Assembly (NCBI GenBank): GCA_021847125.1
Contig: JAJZUK010000041.1
Location: forward strand, 1 to 7,829
From: Pseudomonadota bacterium
GTDB taxonomy: Bacteria; Pseudomonadota; Gammaproteobacteria; Burkholderiales; SG8-39
DNA: 7,829 nt
Reading direction: 5' to 3'
The position numbers and the translations under genes were made by a program. The notes below the pieces were generated by a model that worked only from the letters and a program-made list of their open reading frames with translations, was not told where the DNA came from and made no database searches. Shown in pieces: positions 5,418 through 7,829 of the stretch; position 1 is the stretch's first letter; every line of letters begins with the position of its first letter.

Positions 5418-6192
5418 TTACGCGTCGATGCGGTAATCCACCCATTCGGCGATCAGGCTGCGCAAATCGGCGTCGCTGGTAAAGTCGCCGACCGAACCGT
5501 CCACCTTGTTGCGCCCGAGTTCGAGCACGTAGACATGGTCCGCAATGCGCACGCATTGGCGCACGTTCTGGTCCACCAGCAGCACGGTGATCCCGCGCGC
5601 CGGCAAACCATGGATGAATTCGTAGATCTCCGCCGCCAGCTTGGGCGCGATCATCGCCGTCGGCTCGTCGAGCAGGATCGCGCGCGGCTGCAGCGCGAGC
5701 GCGCGGCCGAGCTCGAGGAAGCGCTGCTGGCCGCCGCTCATCGCGCCGGCCGCGTGCTGGCGGCGCTCCTTGAGCATCGGAAACTGCTCGTAGGCGCGCG
5801 CCAGCGCATCCGCGACGCGCGCCTTGTCCTTGCGGAACGACCAGCAGGCGAGGCGCAGATTGTCCTCGACGGTCAATTCGTTGAACAGGCTGCGGCCTTG
5901 CGGCACCAGCGCGATGCCGCGTTCGATGAAACGCCAGGGCTTCATGCCGGTGACCACCTCGCCGTCGATCAGCACCTCGCCTGCGACCGGTTTCAGCAGG
6001 CCGTAGAGCGCGCGCAGCGCCGTCGACTTGCCGGCGCCGTTGGGCCCGATCACGCCGGTGATGCTGCCCGGACGCACGGCCAGCGACACGCCCTGCAGGA
6101 TGCGGATGTCGCCGTGGTAGGCCACGTCGACCGCGCGCAGCTCGAGGACCGGCTGCCGATCCGGTCTGCTGTCCGCGGCGGCGCCCACGCGC

Positions 6193-6203
<11 letters not shown>
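5418..6203 (-). CDS. livF: LivF-type ABC transporter ATP-binding protein
   Basis: One of two ATPases that power the branched-chain-amino-acid-type importer at the cytoplasmic membrane face. It is 261 residues, a little longer than the usual ~235 because of a ~17-residue hydrophilic N-terminal extension. Seen in order: A-loop Y29, Walker A GPNGAGKST at 53-61, Q-loop Q102 (ALVPQGRSLFNELTVEDNL, the LivF-type segment), signature MSGGQ at 155-159, Walker B AILLDEP with D179 and E180. The switch region reads VLLVDQN, with Gln where most ABC ATPases have His; LivF proteins normally have VEQN there. The stretch after Walker B is PTAMIAPKL, where LivF usually has GLAP. The start is TTG at 6203, backed by GGAGG 6 nt upstream. 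It overlaps the livG-type gene by 11 nt, showing a coupled operon. The LivF assignment over LivG rests on the VPQGR and VDQN segments. Confidence 0.92.
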
Positions 6204-6914
<711 letters not shown>

Positions 6915-6918
<4 letters not shown>

Positions 6919-7796
6919 CGCTGCACCCGCCAGCCGAGCAGGCCCGTGGGCCGGATCAGGATGGTGCCGACCAGAATGGCGAAGCCGACGATCTGCGCCA
7001 GCGCCTGCGGCAGGAACACCGTGGCGAGCTGCTCGGCGAGGCCGTAGAGGATGCCGGCGATCAAGGCGCCGATCGGATTGCCCAGCCCGCCCAGCACCAC
7101 CACGATGAAGCCGATGATGGAATACTCCGCACCCGAAAAGGCGTTGAACGCCGGAAACACCAGTGCGATCAGCACGCCGGTCACGCCGGCCAGGCCGGTG
7201 GCGAGCGCGAAGGCGAAGGCGGAGAGCTTGTCCACGTCGACGCCGACGATCTGTATCGCCTCGCGGTTCATGATGGTGGCGCGCAGCGCCTTGCCGGGAA
7301 GCGTGCGATACAGAAACCAGGCCAGGGCCAGCGAGATCACCAGGGTGACGCCGAAGGCGACGATGCGCGCCGTCGACACGTAGATGGCCCCGACTTTCAT
7401 CGAGATCGGCGTGAAGGCGTAATCGATGGAGCGCGAATCCGCCTCGAAGATCAGCAGCATCACCGCGGCCAGCGCAATCGACAGGCCGTACATCATGAGG
7501 AAGGACATGGACTCCGGATCGTCGCTACGCGCGAGCCGGGGGATCAGCAGGTAATAAGAGGCCCAGCCGGCCGCGAAAAACGTCAGCGCCGCGACGGGCA
7601 GCGCCGCGAGCGGCGGAATGCCCAGGCTGTGGAACAGCACATAGGCGAGAAACGAGCCGCCGATGACGAACTCGCCGTGGGCGAAATTGACGATGCGCAG
7701 CACCCCATAGAGCAGGGTCAGGCTCAGACCGATCAGCGCATACACGCCGCCGACGATCAGGCCGTTGATCAAACCGTTGAGGACGAGGATTTCCAT
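6915..7796 (-). CDS. livH: LivH-type ABC transporter permease
   Basis: An inner-membrane permease subunit of the importer, 293 residues, the normal LivH length. The N-terminal block is characteristic: NGLINGLIVGGVYALIGLSL (7-26), then LLYGVLRIVNFAHGE with R34, N37 and H40. About eight hydrophobic membrane segments follow, including those near 45-80, 97-116, 140-165, 190-215 and 220-250. The cytoplasmic coupling loop lies around RTLPGKALRATIMNREAIQI (about 169-188), where the family contacts the ATPases, and GLGNPIGALIAGILYG (about 238-253) is another conserved stretch. ATG at 7796 has only a weak ribosome-binding site, but the preceding gene ends 9 nt before it, so coupled translation is likely. 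The partner permease LivM is not between this gene and the ATPase genes, unlike the common H-M-G-F order. Confidence 0.94.
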
Positions 7797-7805
7797 GCTG
7801 TGCGC

Positions 7806-7829
7806 TCAGGGAATGAAGCGCCGCCACTG
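7806..7829 (-). CDS. C-terminal end of an upstream gene, possibly the LivM-type permease
   Basis: Reading in from the right edge on the minus strand, one frame gives QWRRFIP and then a TGA stop 9 nt before the livH-type start. The tight spacing suggests the same operon. Since no second permease is found elsewhere in the window, a LivM-type gene is the likeliest owner, but seven residues cannot prove it or even prove that this frame is coding. Confidence 0.35.
   Translation of the reverse strand, partial: QWRRFIP

Overview
The window is GC-rich chromosomal DNA, most likely from a betaproteobacterium (Burkholderiales or Rhodocyclales type). This is inferred from the ProA and Liv protein sequences, codon use and compact gene layout. 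It holds nine recognisable protein genes, plus the last few codons of a tenth at the right edge. It divides into a housekeeping gene on the left, a small accessory islet, two small solitary genes, and a branched-chain-amino-acid-type ABC transporter operon on the right.

Left to right: proA (gamma-glutamyl phosphate reductase, proline synthesis) runs off the left edge on the minus strand. Behind it lies the accessory islet, about 1390-3095. On the minus strand this is a toxin-antitoxin-like pair: an XRE-family helix-turn-helix protein, then a short AbiEii-type nucleotidyltransferase that overlaps it by 19 nt and appears to start at TTG. Divergent from the pair, on the plus strand, is a 130-residue protein that joins a SeqA-N-like ribbon-helix-helix segment to a RAMA-like domain. 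RAMA domains are predicted readers of modified DNA. The two directions share an AT-rich control region (about 31% GC by hand count over 2521-2660). It carries a near-consensus sigma70 promoter for the pair and several nested palindromes.

Next come yjbQ (minus) and a small mononuclear-metal cupin (plus), divergent from each other across a short gap with a perfect 8-bp inverted repeat. Hairpins occupy the convergent junctions on either side of this pair.

The right half is one minus-strand operon, transcribed right to left: livH-type permease, livG-type ATPase, livF-type ATPase, then a periplasmic binding protein of the LivJ/LivK kind. LivH/LivG share an ATGA overlap and LivG/LivF overlap by 11 nt. 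The binding-protein gene is set apart by a 144-nt gap with a strong hairpin. No second permease (LivM) lies between these genes. The gene ending a few bases before livH is the natural candidate, but only its last seven codons are visible.

The most interesting item is the SeqA-N-like/RAMA-like protein and its divergent pairing with an XRE/AbiEii system. Its architecture suggests an oligomerising reader of DNA modification, analogous to SeqA but with a different recognition domain. That function is inference. No CRISPR array, transposase, tRNA or rRNA was seen.
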